Source: JBGQBN01 sp041494805 | GTDB lineage: Bacteria > Acidobacteriota > Terriglobia > Terriglobales > Acidobacteriaceae | Direction: 5' to 3' | NCBI GenBank assembly: GCA_041494805.1 | Contig: JBGQBN010000017.1 | Span: forward strand, 1-64,000 | Length of the DNA stretch: 64,000 bases | Shown here: in pieces, positions 1 through 9,019 of the stretch | How positions within the stretch are numbered: position 1 is the stretch's first letter | Layout: each line of letters begins with the position of its first letter | Translations under genes and position numbers: made by a program | The notes under the pieces: model-generated | What the model saw: the letters and a program-made list of their open reading frames with translations, nothing else | The model's database searches: none | Told to the model about the DNA's origin: nothing

Positions 1-3000
1 ATGGCTTTCTTATCCGCCAGACTCGTGGCTCCGCCTGCTTGTCCCAGATACCACCCTGCGTTCTTCCCCGGCTTGTGGGTGAGTGCGGTTGGGTTATAGA
101 CGGAACCATCCACGATGACGATATTCGGTTTCTTTGGAATGTAGATGACATCTCCGGCACGTACCTGGATATCCGCTGAAGTATTCTCCCACCGTTTGAT
201 GTTAGACGAAATGTGGATCACCAGCCGCCCGACGGGCGGCGTGTTCTGCAGGGTCTGGATAGTCTTTTGGTACTGCAGAACGGCTGCCTTGGCGCCCACT
301 TGTTGGTCCACGTCCATACCGGGAAGGAGCTGAACCTGCTTTTGTTCAGCTTGCACTCGTTGGATGAGCTCGGCACGGTTTTTCTCTTCCAATTCTCTTA
401 CTTGGGCTCGTTCCAAGACTGCCCCATAGGGATAGGCATTGTCGAGGAATCCCCCGGCGCGGCTCAGGATGGAACTGAGACGCTCTCCGGCCTGGATGCC
501 GTACCCACCCGGATGCGCGACTTCTCCTTTTACTGTAATCGTTGCCCCCAGATCTTCCCATCCCGATAGCTGGCGAACGGCGAGAACGTCACCGTCATGC
601 AAGCGAACGTCGGTATCGGGTTCGTTGGCGAGGGCCCTGGCAATCGGCACCGAGCGGTGTTCGCCGACTACTTTGCTGCCGTTCTCCACCATATAAGTAG
701 TCAGGTCAGCTTCCTCGGTGTAGGCGCTGCGCCTGAGACCACCGGCAAAGCGGACCAGGTCAGCTGCGGTCATTCCATCGCCGAGAGGATACTTGCCCGG
801 CCGACCCACCTCACCCTGAACGGTGACCGAGGGCGGATCAACCTTGTTCAGATCCTTATGGATAAAGATGCGATCTTTGGAGGCGAGCAGGATATTGTCC
901 TTCGGGTCGCCATCCAATGCTCTGCTCAAGTTGACGCTAATGACCTCTAATTTCCCACCATCAGTTTTGCGAAAGATTTGGGCATCACCGAGCAGAGCGT
1001 CCGGAGCCGCGCCTCCCGCCAAGTAAACGGCATCGCGGAGATATGCCGCGCCGTTTGTAACGTGGTCACCGGGATCTCTAACCTCACCGGTTACTGTGAT
1101 GACCGGAGGATCTTCAAAATCAAAGCGGCCGAACACTCGCACAGTATCGAACGGCTGGAGCACGAGGTTCTGGTCTTTGCCGGAGAGAGCATCGTCCAAA
1201 TTGAAGGCGAGCACCTCCGGAGTGTTGTCGGGTTTTCTGAGACGAATGATCTCTGCGTGCCGCTTGTAAGGTTCCGGCAAGAGATCTTTGTAAGACTTGA
1301 TGAGATCGGAGACCTTCATGCCGTCACGGTAGGCAAACTTGCCTGGTCGGAAAACATGTCCGTCTAAGTAAACCGTCTTGTCAGCATACGGCAAGATAGG
1401 CGAGATCTGTATGCGGTCACCCTCTTGGATCTGGAAGTCTTGCAAGGCTTTGGTTACTTCCGCGTCGCTGTTAGTTTCTGGGATGTCCAGTCGTAACATG
1501 GAGCGTGTCTCGTGTGCCACTACCCGCTCCACATCCACATGACGGAGGGTACCCGAAGGAAGAACACCTCCCGCAATTTCCAGCACCTCCGCCAAGCTCT
1601 TTTCACTATTGAGTTCATAGATCGCCGGGCGGCGTACCATGCCCTCAACCGTGACTTGGGAACCAAGCGGTGGCACAAGTACCGTATCGCCCGCTTCCAA
1701 TCTCTGCAGTCCTGCCGGAACACCATGCAGCAGCAAGTTGTAAACATCCACCTGCTCGATGAGTTGCTTGCCGCGGTAGTGTTGAAAAATCCGGAGGCTG
1801 CCACCAGAGGTCGGTCCTCCAGCCTCATAGACGGCATTCAATGGAGTGGAGAGCGAGCTAACATCATATGGCCCGGGATGCTCCACATCACCGACGACAT
1901 AAACCCGAACGGTACGGATACGGGTCAGCGAGACATCCACTTGCACATCACGGAATTGCGTACGCAGCACACTTTGGACCAACTGCTGCACATCGCCCAG
2001 ATTCTTGCCTGAGACCTGTACTCCACCAACCTCTGGCAGAACCAACCGACCTTGACGATCGACTACTCGCCGGAGCCGCTGGGAAACACCACCGGTCATG
2101 TCGATGCTCAAATCATCTCCAGGCCCAAGCACGTAGTCAGGGCCAACCGGCATGTCCATGGGTAACTGATCAAAGTTCCCGGTGCCATTCTGAAAGACAT
2201 CAATGCCGAACCGGTCCAGCACCGGGGAGCGCCGCGCGTACTGCTGGTAAAGGTCATAGAGCGACGGGAGATCGGCATACGGGTTCGGGCGATGCCGCAA
2301 GGGCGTCTGTCGATCCAGGTCCGCCGTAGGGTAGGCAGGCGGATACAGGGGAGCTGTACCCGTGTTCAGGCTGGCTTGTTGAGGAAGCTGTCCCCCCGCA
2401 AACGTACTGGAGCCAGTGCCTAAGCCGCTCAGGAGTCCAGGGGACATACCACCCAAGGAAGACAACCCGGTGCCGCCGCCGCTGAAGGCGCCCATGCGGG
2501 ATCCACCGAAAGGCGAGCTCTGCATCGAGTCCCCGAAATCGCTGCCTCCATTCATTCGCGCGGCTACCAGAGACGACAATTGGTCGGAGCCCATTCCGGA
2601 CATCCCGCTCGTGTCACCGGAGCTGTAAAAATCGCCAAACGCTTGTGATGATTGTGCCTGTAGGAGGGAACGCCGCGGATCGTAACCCGGTGACACCTGC
2701 GGCCCAGTTTGAGGGCCTTGCGGTGCAGGAGCAGAAGTAGACGGCGCCCCAGCCGAACCAGGCGTCTTATTAGGGGAGGCCCCTGGAGCCGTGGACTGTT
2801 GTAGATTGAAATCTGGCCCATTTAGCGTTGGCGGCGGAGTTCGCTGCAGGTCGTCTTCGTGTCTTAACCAATACAAACTCTCTTGGTTTGTTGGTACCTT
2901 GCCCGCTGCCGCCGATGCTGTTGCCGACGATCCTGGAGTTGTTGTTCCGGCCGGAACCCGGCCTAACAGCCAATTCTGTTCCAATTCTTCGCGGGTAGGC

Positions 3001-3422
3001 TTAACCCGAACATAATAGCGATCTTCAAATTCCCGAGTGAAGATGGCACGGACATTCTCGTCCTCCCGGACCAACTGGAACACCGCATCGTCGGTGAGAT
3101 CCTCTCGATCCAGCAGGCGCCCCTGCTCATAGGCTGTGCGAACCAGCAACTTCTTGCATTCCAGAAGCAACCCTGGCTCATCCGTCAGGATGGAAATGAT
3201 CTTGTCCGCCGACAATGCAACCAGGCGATCCGCCTCTTTTTGGGCGCGGGACTGCCCCTCAGGCACCGCTCTCCTTCGGTCATAGTCGGAGTTCCTAGTG
3301 TACGAATTGTCGTACGAATTCTGCTGCGCTGCCACGAAGCTTGCACCAGCTACCACGATGAACGCGGCCAGCACGACTGTTCCCCAGTTTGCAACTGGAG
3401 CGCGATTTGAACACTTCTTCAT
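1..3422 (-). CDS. Multi-SLBB polysaccharide export protein (Wza superfamily), partial at left edge
   Basis: Reading the minus strand from ATG at 3422 gives an open frame of about 1140 codons that leaves the window without a stop. The start has a good RBS (AGGAGAGG, 4-5 nt upstream) and a signal peptide ending near FVAAQQ. Residues 1-420 are low-complexity, rich in Gly/Ser/Gln/Pro. A polysaccharide-export domain starts near residue 425 (DYVLGPGDDLS), followed by about seven SLBB-type beta-grasp repeats, each with a core like VxGxVxxPGxY. Wza-type outer-membrane exporters are normally 350-400 aa, so this is a giant member. It lies 127 bp downstream of a UpxY/NusG-like gene, which marks the start of a second polysaccharide operon running off the window. 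The family role (periplasm-spanning/outer-membrane export) is well known; the role of the extra repeats is not. Confidence 0.88.
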   Translation of the reverse strand, partial: MKKCSNRAPVANWGTVVLAAFIVVAGASFVAAQQNSYDNSYTRNSDYDRRRAVPEGQSRAQKEADRLVALSADKIISILTDEPGLLLECKKLLVRTAYEQGRLLDREDLTDDAVFQLVREDENVRAIFTREFEDRYYVRVKPTREELEQNWLLGRVPAGTTTPGSSATASAAAGKVPTNQESLYWLRHEDDLQRTPPPTLNGPDFNLQQSTAPGASPNKTPGSAGAPSTSAPAPQGPQTGPQVSPGYDPRRSLLQAQSSQAFGDFYSSGDTSGMSGMGSDQLSSLVAARMNGGSDFGDSMQSSPFGGSRMGAFSGGGTGLSSLGGMSPGLLSGLGTGSSTFAGGQLPQQASLNTGTAPLYPPAYPTADLDRQTPLRHRPNPYADLPSLYDLYQQYARRSPVLDRFGIDVFQNGTGNFDQLPMDMPVGPDYVLGPGDDLSIDMTGGVSQRLRRVVDRQGRLVLPEVGGVQVSGKNLGDVQQLVQSVLRTQFRDVQVDVSLTRIRTVRVYVVGDVEHPGPYDVSSLSTPLNAVYEAGGPTSGGSLRIFQHYRGKQLIEQVDVYNLLLHGVPAGLQRLEAGDTVLVPPLGSQVTVEGMVRRPAIYELNSEKSLAEVLEIAGGVLPSGTLRHVDVERVVAHETRSMLRLDIPETNSDAEVTKALQDFQIQEGDRIQISPILPYADKTVYLDGHVFRPGKFAYRDGMKVSDLIKSYKDLLPEPYKRHAEIIRLRKPDNTPEVLAFNLDDALSGKDQNLVLQPFDTVRVFGRFDFEDPPVITVTGEVRDPGDHVTNGAAYLRDAVYLAGGAAPDALLGDAQIFRKTDGGKLEVISVNLSRALDGDPKDNILLASKDRIFIHKDLNKVDPPSVTVQGEVGRPGKYPLGDGMTAADLVRFAGGLRRSAYTEEADLTTYMVENGSKVVGEHRSVPIARALANEPDTDVRLHDGDVLAVRQLSGWEDLGATITVKGEVAHPGGYGIQAGERLSSILSRAGGFLDNAYPYGAVLERAQVRELEEKNRAELIQRVQAEQKQVQLLPGMDVDQQVGAKAAVLQYQKTIQTLQNTPPVGRLVIHISSNIKRWENTSADIQVRAGDVIYIPKKPNIVIVDGSVYNPTALTHKPGKNAGWYLGQAGGATSLADKKA

Positions 3423-3549
3423 ATAACCTCTCCTGGCGCATAACCACGCGATTGAACGCATTTGCGCAAAAACAAAATGCAATGAGTGGAATGGGCCAAC
3501 ACTCATCAGGCTTGGGAAAGATTCGCGGTACACAGAGGCGTGGCCAACT

Positions 3550-4113
3550 TCAGTGGACCGGCTCCACCTCGGTCTCATCAACTTCCACTGCGACCGAGCG
3601 CTGGATCAGGTGAATGGACAATACAACACGAAACTTCTCTTTCCGGCGCACCAAAATACCTTCCACTCCCGCCATGGGCCCGCTGTGGACCCGTACTCGC
3701 CTGCCCGCCTTCAAGTAAGGATGAGGTTCCACCCCGTAGTTTTGTGTCAATCCGCGAAGGGATTCAATTTCGCTGTCGGCGAGCACCGCGGGCTTGCCAT
3801 TGAAACTCACCAAATGCACTACCCCAGGCAGTTGCAATACCTGCAGCCGGTCTCGGAGCGCGATACGAACAAAGACGTAGCCGGGAAACAGAGGAAGCTC
3901 CAACTGTTTTCGCCGGTCCTTCCAGCGGCGCACAGATTTGTAAACTGGGAGAAAACACTGAATACGATTTCCTTCCATCTGTTGTGCCACCCTTTTTTCG
4001 TGTCGAGGATGGGTGTAGGCGGCGTACCACCGCGACTCGAGATGCTCTAGCGGGAATTCCAGCACGCGACCGCTCTGCGCGTCCTCGACAACGCTACTTT
4101 TTGCGGTGGGCAC
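3550..4113 (-). CDS. UpxY/RfaH-type NusG-family transcription antiterminator
   Basis: 187 aa, GTG start with no clear Shine-Dalgarno. The NGN domain starts near residue 28 (RWYAAYTHPRHEKRV) and has the family's conserved FLPVY and LPLFPGYVFV segments. A KOW-like C-terminal part (VRVHSGPMAGVEGILV) follows. Family members are specialised NusG paralogues that load on RNA polymerase early in long capsule/EPS operons and suppress termination. Its place directly upstream of the giant SLBB exporter fits that job. A second, diverged copy is at 46318-46854, heading the other polysaccharide locus. Substrate operon and recruitment site are inferred. Confidence 0.88.
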   Translation of the reverse strand: MPTAKSSVVEDAQSGRVLEFPLEHLESRWYAAYTHPRHEKRVAQQMEGNRIQCFLPVYKSVRRWKDRRKQLELPLFPGYVFVRIALRDRLQVLQLPGVVHLVSFNGKPAVLADSEIESLRGLTQNYGVEPHPYLKAGRRVRVHSGPMAGVEGILVRRKEKFRVVLSIHLIQRSVAVEVDETEVEPVH

Positions 4114-4417
4114 GTGGATTTCTGGTTTGCACCGGTGAAGCTCCAGCTACAGCTCCGCCCCCTCACTTACATGGCATTTGTGAGCTAACCGGATTGCTTT
4201 CAATCGCTTTGCTGCTCTTGCTCGGTCCCCACCACATTGCCGCCGCCTGGCAACACTACCTCGTGGTCTTCAAACACGCCTCGGCGCATGAAGTCGCGGT
4301 GAGGAACCCCAAGCGGCTTTTTCCTCCGCCACGAGGAGACATCGGCGCACAGCCAAACCCGGCCCGGAAGCCGACCATTGTCTGGACCCTGTTCCAGTTG
4401 TGAACCAGTTCCGCGCC
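4114..4417. other. Intergenic region, no gene seen
   Basis: About 300 bp between the UpxY-like gene and the receiver-like gene, both on the minus strand. Open frames here are short shadows with no family-like residues. It should contain the promoter/leader of the UpxY-SLBB operon, but I see no convincing sigma-70 or sigma-54 promoter and no clear hairpin terminator. Confidence 0.5.
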
Positions 4418-4789
4418 TTATATCTCTACCAGTTCCGGTTTGCTGCGCAAGACGTCCAGAATACCCTGCTCGGAGGACTCCACATGCCGGGAACGGATGT
4501 CCACAAAAGCCCAATAAAAAATACCGCTATTCCGTTCCGCAGCCAGGGACAGGATCTTCATTTGGGGGTAGCGTCCCAGCAGAAATCCGCAAAGCCCCGG
4601 TCTGACATCCGGATCCTCCATTGCAATAATCAAGTAATCGGGACGGGTGCGTTCGACCAGTTCCGTTATCTCCGCTTCGTCTTGGGTTTCGCCGACGACT
4701 TCAATATCGGGCTGATCGCCAATCGTTGCGAGGACCAGATCCTTCATCAAGCGCGGTCGGTTTGCGACCAATACTTTGACTTTTCGCAC
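4418..4789 (-). CDS. Degenerate receiver-domain protein (stand-alone)
   Basis: A GTG at 4789 preceded by GGAGAG gives 123 aa, exactly one receiver domain; an ATG at 4891 would add 34 unremarkable residues and lacks an RBS. The fold pattern of a response-regulator receiver is visible (KVKVLVANRPRLMKDLV, then DYLIIAMEDPD, then MKILSL). The key residues are gone: the N-terminal acidic pair is AN, the phospho-acceptor position is Ala (LIIAM), and the switch Lys is absent. There is no output domain. It probably acts without phosphorylation, as a protein-interaction partner, or is decaying. The next gene upstream (4968-5636) is a similar receiver with an output domain. Confidence 0.6.
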   Translation of the reverse strand: MRKVKVLVANRPRLMKDLVLATIGDQPDIEVVGETQDEAEITELVERTRPDYLIIAMEDPDVRPGLCGFLLGRYPQMKILSLAAERNSGIFYWAFVDIRSRHVESSEQGILDVLRSKPELVEI

Positions 4790-4967
4790 GACGCTCTCCG
4801 TCTTGGCAGTCTCTGCTCTCTTCAACAAAGAAGTAAGATTCAAATGCGATCCAGAACCATGGGCTGGAAAGTACCAAGAACGTTTATTCATGGGTGCTAA
4901 TTCGCGCTCATTCCGGGGCTATTGGGTACCTAAAAAGTACCAATTGGCTGGAGAGGATAATTTCCGT

Positions 4968-5636
4968 TCACGCCACGACTCCCGGCATTCGGCACATTTC
5001 GACAACTCCGAGCCGGTTGCTGGCCCCCAACTTGCGCAGCATGCGATGAACGTGATTTTTCACCGTCTGCTCTGAAAGATTCAGTTGCGCCGCTATCTCC
5101 TTGTTGGTGAGTCCGCGACTGATCATCTGGACCAGTTGCTGTTCCCGGCGGGTCAGACCCAGGCTGTGCCTGATAACAAAGGTGGGAAACTGAGTGCTCT
5201 GCCTGGCTACGGATTCAAACAAGGCCAGACAAAGGCTTGGGGGACACACGGCTTCATCGTTCGCCACCGAGCGCACAGCAGCGGCTACCTCCATGGCGGA
5301 GGCATCCTTGAGTATGTATCCCAGAACCCCGTCCCGCACCGCCCGCAGGAAGGTTTCGCGGTCGAGATCCATGCCGATCATCACAACCTTGAGTCCCGGG
5401 AAGGCCGCACGCACTTCCGGGATCAGCCGCAGCTCCGACAACGCAACCGCAGCCGAGTCACAGACCAGAACATCGGCGGCTGAGTTGCTGATCTGCTCCA
5501 CCACATCGGGTGCGAAAGCAGACGCGCCAACCACTTGGATGTCACTCTTTTTGTTTAGAATGCGAGCAAGGGCTTCTCGCAGCAGCCGGTTCTCTGCCAG
5601 AATAAAAACCTGAACGCTCTCAACCACAGCAGACAT
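4968..5636 (-). CDS. NarL/FixJ-type response regulator with atypical receiver
   Basis: 222 aa from the ATG at 5636, which has AAGAGG about 5 nt upstream; an upstream in-frame start would add 34 residues without family character. Receiver domain: residues 5-125, with the acidic pocket reduced to AEN instead of a D-D/E pair, a possible phospho-Asp in VLVCDSA and the conserved Lys in GYILKDAS. C-terminal LuxR-type HTH at about 155-215 (LTRREQQLV...LTNKEIAAQLNLSEQTVKNHV). It binds DNA as a regulator; phosphorylation competence is doubtful. No histidine kinase is adjacent. The companion degenerate receiver lies 178 bp downstream. Confidence 0.85.
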   Translation of the reverse strand: MSAVVESVQVFILAENRLLREALARILNKKSDIQVVGASAFAPDVVEQISNSAADVLVCDSAAVALSELRLIPEVRAAFPGLKVVMIGMDLDRETFLRAVRDGVLGYILKDASAMEVAAAVRSVANDEAVCPPSLCLALFESVARQSTQFPTFVIRHSLGLTRREQQLVQMISRGLTNKEIAAQLNLSEQTVKNHVHRMLRKLGASNRLGVVEMCRMPGVVA

Positions 5637-6022
5637 GGCAACCTCTTGCACACTGGCATGCGCCCCCCGCGCGTTCCAGGTGTTCCTTTGTAATGTCAGG
5701 TCCCTTGTTGCCAGAAAGGATAAACGGTTTGGCTGCAAAATGCTAGAAAGGAAGGCGTTTATTTTTGGCTTGTACTTATTGCTGGCACTGAAGGTTCCCC
5801 TGGTGGCCCTTCAAATTTAACCAGGAGGTGGCTCCGCACCATCCACGCCGTGCGGCCTGGCATCGTATCTCCTGAATCTCGACCAGAACCGGATCTGGAA
5901 TTGAGGGGTGCTCGAAATATCTCGAATCCTGCTTAGCTGTGGCGCGGCAGACCGCTGTGCAAAACCAGACTCGTGGATTGGCTGCACGCTTGCACTAGAA
6001 TCTCGTAGCAAGATCTTAGCCA
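5637..6022. other. Divergent intergenic region
   Basis: 386 bp between the start of the NarL-type regulator (minus) and the NicO permease (plus). It must hold promoters for both. I see no gene and no recognisable nickel/cobalt riboswitch. A GG-N10-GC element at 5979-5994 is listed separately. Confidence 0.5.
5979..5994 (+). promoter_or_regulatory. Possible sigma-54 type -24/-12 element upstream of the NicO gene
   Basis: TGGCTGCACGCTTGCA: GG at 5980-5981 and GC at 5992-5993, separated by exactly 10 nt, with a perfect TTGCA at -12 and only TGGC at -24. It would start transcription about 18 nt before the ATG at 6023. GG-N10-GC occurs often by chance in GC-rich DNA, so this is a weak call. Confidence 0.25.
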
Positions 6023-6805
6023 ATGTTCACTTTCTTCTCCGTCATCGTAATCGGGTTTTTCCTAGGCATGCGGCATGCTACCGATCCTGACCATGTGATT
6101 GCGGTGACCACGATTGTCAGTCATCAGCGCAGCACCCGGCGGGCTGCGCTGATTGGCGTTTTCTGGGGACTAGGTCATACCGTCACCATCTTTACGGTCG
6201 GAACCGTCATCATTCTGTTTGATCTCGTGCTTCCGGCGCGACTCGGGCTGGGGATGGAATTGTCGGTTGGAGTGATGCTCATCGTGCTTGGAGGATGGAA
6301 TCTAACCAGCTTTTTGCGGTCTGTCCCCGTCGCGAGTATTCATTCCCATCCCCATCGTCACGGCGATTACATCCACAACCACCCCCATGATCATGAACCA
6401 GAAGCTCATCCGCACTTACCTGAGCAAAACCCGCTGGCAAAGCTTGATCAGAGATTCGGAAAGGTCGGCCTCTATCAGTTTCTGCGGCCTTTGGTCGTAG
6501 GCATCGTGCATGGGCTGGCGGGCTCGGCGGCCGTGGCCCTGTTAGTGATGGCGAGCATCCGAGACTCTCGCTGGGCCATTGCTTACCTTCTGGTGTTTGG
6601 GCTGGGGACGATTGCCGGCATGATGCTCATCACCATGAGCATTGCTTCCACGTTTCAACTGGTGGGCCATCGCTTTGAACGCTTCAGCCAGCGGCTTGGA
6701 ATGCTGTCGGGGCTGGTCAGCGTAGGGTTCGGCCTGGTGCTGGCCTACCAGATATGCATTGTCCAGGGGCTCTTTACCGCTAGTCCGCAGTGGACGCCCC
6801 ACTAA
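6023..6805 (+). CDS. NicO/NiCoT-family nickel-cobalt transporter (UreH-like)
   Basis: 260 aa integral membrane protein. The family signature is at the N terminus: GMRHATDPDHVIAVTT (residues ~15-30) with the metal-binding H-x4-DH in the first helix. A second family motif, GIVHGLAGSAAVALLV, lies near residue 160. Between them is a His-rich cytosolic loop (about residues 105-135, with many HxH pairs) that likely buffers Ni or Co. About six hydrophobic segments are visible. Known members move Ni2+ or Co2+ across the inner membrane, in or out; the direction cannot be told. No urease or hydrogenase gene is nearby. Confidence 0.87.
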   Translation: MFTFFSVIVIGFFLGMRHATDPDHVIAVTTIVSHQRSTRRAALIGVFWGLGHTVTIFTVGTVIILFDLVLPARLGLGMELSVGVMLIVLGGWNLTSFLRSVPVASIHSHPHRHGDYIHNHPHDHEPEAHPHLPEQNPLAKLDQRFGKVGLYQFLRPLVVGIVHGLAGSAAVALLVMASIRDSRWAIAYLLVFGLGTIAGMMLITMSIASTFQLVGHRFERFSQRLGMLSGLVSVGFGLVLAYQICIVQGLFTASPQWTPH

Positions 6806-6867
6806 GACCCCTCGTCCGTTCGCGCTGTCCACTAAGTTGTTTTTGATGTGTTAGATTGGAAGAGCGT

Positions 6868-6943
6868 GGGCGCGTAGCTCAGGTGGCAGAGCAATGCCCT
6901 TTTAAGGCATGGGTCGCAGGTTCGAATCCTGCCGCGCTCACCA
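6868..6943 (+). tRNA. tRNA-Lys (anticodon UUU)
   Basis: Full cloverleaf, 76 nt including an encoded CCA. The acceptor GGGCGCG pairs with CGCGCTC (one G-U). D-arm GCTC/GAGC, anticodon stem ATGCC/GGCAT with loop CTTTTAA (anticodon TTT), 5-nt variable loop, and T-arm GCAGG/CCTGC with loop TTCGAAT. Confidence 0.97.
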
Positions 6944-7049
6944 GTTGTTCTCTCAAGTACTTGCCATCCCCTCCAGGTACCCCCTCGGTTCTGGGCATGC
7001 TCAAGTATTCTCGACACCTGCCGATAGAGTCCTATAGAGGTACTATCCA

Positions 7050-7274
7050 ATGGCCAGCGTAATTCAGCCCACAAGACTGGTGTCCCATTCGACTTCGACT
7101 CCGCCCCAGCAGAACCATCAAACCAGCAAGCCAACGGCGCCCCAAGACAAGATAACGCTCAGCAGTGCTTCCCGGGCCAGGCCGAGTCCGCCAGCGGTGC
7201 AGCGCTCAACGACCACCGGGGCCGCCAAACCTCCCTCCTCGAGCGGTGTGGAACGCGGCGGCGCCAAGCGTTAG
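7050..7274 (+). CDS. Small basic Ser/Thr/Pro-rich hypothetical protein
   Basis: 74 aa, no recognised family, no membrane segment or signal peptide, strongly enriched in Ser, Thr, Pro, Gln and Arg, so probably disordered. An AGAGGT lies about 10 nt before the ATG. A hairpin plus T-run terminator lies 30 bp after its stop, which supports a transcript ending here. That transcript could also be the tRNA read-through. Real gene status is uncertain. Confidence 0.4.
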   Translation: MASVIQPTRLVSHSTSTPPQQNHQTSKPTAPQDKITLSSASRARPSPPAVQRSTTTGAAKPPSSSGVERGGAKR

Positions 7275-7305
7275 TCCAGCACAGCTAGAATTCACAGAAA
7301 AGCAC

Positions 7306-7347
7306 GCTACCCGGATTTGCCGCATAGGGCCGGGCCGGGTAGCTTTT
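7306..7347 (+). terminator. Intrinsic terminator
   Basis: GCTACCCGG (7306-7314) pairs perfectly with CCGGGTAGC (7335-7343), followed by TTTT. It lies after the small ORF on the plus strand and just before the stop of the convergent truncated regulator. Confidence 0.65.
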
Positions 7348-7364
7348 CACAGCCACCCTTTCGT

Positions 7365-7913
7365 CTACGCGATTCGGGCTTCTACGCGGTTGCCTGCGCC
7401 CAGCTTGCTGATTACTTCCGAAAGGTAGTTGCGAACCGTTCCTTCGGAGAGGCCGAGTTCCAGACCAATGTCACCGCTGGTCTTTCCGTCGCCAGCGAGG
7501 CGCAGTACCTGACGCTCGCGATCGGTGAGCGGGTCGGGTTCTCCCCACGATTCGGTGGCCAGTTCCGGGTCAATCACCCTCAGGCCCTGCTGCACGCGGC
7601 GCACGGCGTCGGCCAGTTGTTCGGCGCGCATGTCCTTTGACAAGTATCCAGACGCGCCAGCGTCCAACGCCCGGCGCAAGTAGCCGGCACGCGCGAAGGT
7701 TGTCAGAATGATGACGCGCGTTCCCACGCGCCGGCGTGTGGCCAGCAATGCAAGGGCGAGCAGGACCAAAGCTCCGCCAATTGAGTTTTCCCTAACCATA
7801 CATCTTGCCTTCGTTCTCGAAATGGATCTGCCTTTCAAAGGTCTCTCTGGTAGGGTTGCAATCATCTTCGATTCCCCTTCTGCCGGACCAGCGACTCGAT
7901 CCAGTCGGTGCAA
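7365..7913 (-). pseudogene. Truncated NarL/DesR-type response regulator
   Basis: The C-terminal half is clearly a LuxR-type response regulator: receiver end (TRVIILTTFARAGYLRRALDAG, then GYLSKD) and HTH (LTDRERQVLRLAGDGKTSGDIGLELGLSEGTVRNYLSEV). The first half of the receiver, with the acidic pocket and phospho-Asp, is missing. It is replaced by about 55 residues of unrelated sequence (including ALVLLALALLATRRR) in frame, as expected from an internal deletion that joined an upstream start to the middle of the gene. No sensor kinase is next to it. It could still make a DNA-binding HTH fragment, but it cannot be phosphorylated normally. Confidence 0.65.
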
Positions 7914-8245
7914 TCATCGGGGCAGGGAAGCAAGCGCACCAGTGGAGATCATCACCAGCTTGTAGTGACAAATGTCATCCTGCCGGGGACGGGGCTTTAC
8001 TGGGTTGCCTTGGGCGAGCAAAACTCCCAAGGTTCGGTATAATCGCAACTTCGCTTGGGATCAGTGCGGGCCGCTGTCTGGGTTCGGGGTAGGGTGCGAA
8101 TCTGCCCCGGCTGGTTAGAGTCCGCGCGGAGCCTCCAACTTCCCCTCGGTATCCCGGCTGTGTTCCAGCGCTCGCAGGAGCGGGCGGGAGAGTGTGGCAG
8201 CAGGGAAGCGGGTCTCCACGAGAAATTAAGGGTACGCGAGGTGTC
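7914..8245. other. Divergent intergenic region with a short dyad
   Basis: 332 bp between the truncated regulator (minus) and the PP2C gene (plus). The only structure I see is TGACA-AA-TGTCA at 7966-7977, a symmetric site of the kind NarL/DesR-class regulators bind, about 50 bp upstream of the truncated regulator. No gene. Confidence 0.4.
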
Positions 8246-9019
8246 ATGCGGATTCGGCCCGGGATTGAGCTGGCCAACCTTAGCGATGTCGGCTGCCAGC
8301 GGGAAAACAACGAAGATCGGTATTCCTATTGGGAGCCCGAGAGCGACGAGCAATTCCGGCGCACGGGCAGGCTGGCGATCGTAGCCGACGGCATGGGTGG
8401 ATACGAAGGTGGCCAGGAAGCCAGCCGCATCGCCGTCGAAGTGGTCGAAAAAGTGTACGGTGAGGCTCGCTATGGCGACCCCCAGATATTGCTGCTCGAA
8501 GGGTTCCGGGCGGCGCACCAGCGTATCCAGGAGTACGCCAACGAGCATCCCGAACTGCAGGGCATGGGTACAACCTGCACCGCCATCGCACTGGTCGACA
8601 ACCGCCTCTACTACGCGCATGTTGGCGACAGTCGCCTGTACCTGGTGCACGATTCCGAGATTTCCCGCCTTACCCGCGACCACTCCTACGTGGGCCGCTT
8701 GGTGCAAAATGGAATCATCAGTTGGGAGGAGGCCGAAGCTCATCCGCAACGCCACATCCTTACCGCCGCCATGGGTGCGGGTGTGGAAATCTCTCCGGAT
8801 TGCTCTCCTCAACCCATCTCGCTGGAAAGGGGAGACGTACTGGTGCTTTGCACGGACGGCCTGTGGAGTCTGGTGAGCGACGGCGAACTGCAGAATGCGG
8901 TCGCGGGCAGCAAACCCTCCGACGCCTGCGGGAAACTGGTCGAGATTGCCAAGGAACGTGGTGGTGCAGATAACATCACTGTGCAGGTCTTGCGCGTGTG
9001 CGCAGACGGCAACGCATAA
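8246..9019 (+). CDS. PP2C-family serine/threonine protein phosphatase (PrpC/Stp-like)
   Basis: 257 aa from the ATG at 8246 (MRIRPGIELANLSDVG); a start 54 bp upstream is possible but the added residues are not family-like. All metal-dependent phosphatase motifs are present: NNEDRY, VADGMGG, GTTCTA, HVGDSRLYL, RDHSYV, CTDGLWSLV and GADNITVQV. The Mn/Mg-binding aspartates are in the first, second and last motifs. Such soluble phosphatases oppose Hanks-type Ser/Thr kinases; no kinase gene is in the window. It stands alone on the plus strand. Confidence 0.9.
   Translation: MRIRPGIELANLSDVGCQRENNEDRYSYWEPESDEQFRRTGRLAIVADGMGGYEGGQEASRIAVEVVEKVYGEARYGDPQILLLEGFRAAHQRIQEYANEHPELQGMGTTCTAIALVDNRLYYAHVGDSRLYLVHDSEISRLTRDHSYVGRLVQNGIISWEEAEAHPQRHILTAAMGAGVEISPDCSPQPISLERGDVLVLCTDGLWSLVSDGELQNAVAGSKPSDACGKLVEIAKERGGADNITVQVLRVCADGNA

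Noticed and set aside
145..2628. Several plus-strand open frames at the left end
   Set aside because: They lie opposite a continuous minus-strand frame with signal peptide and SLBB repeats; none has family-like sequence.
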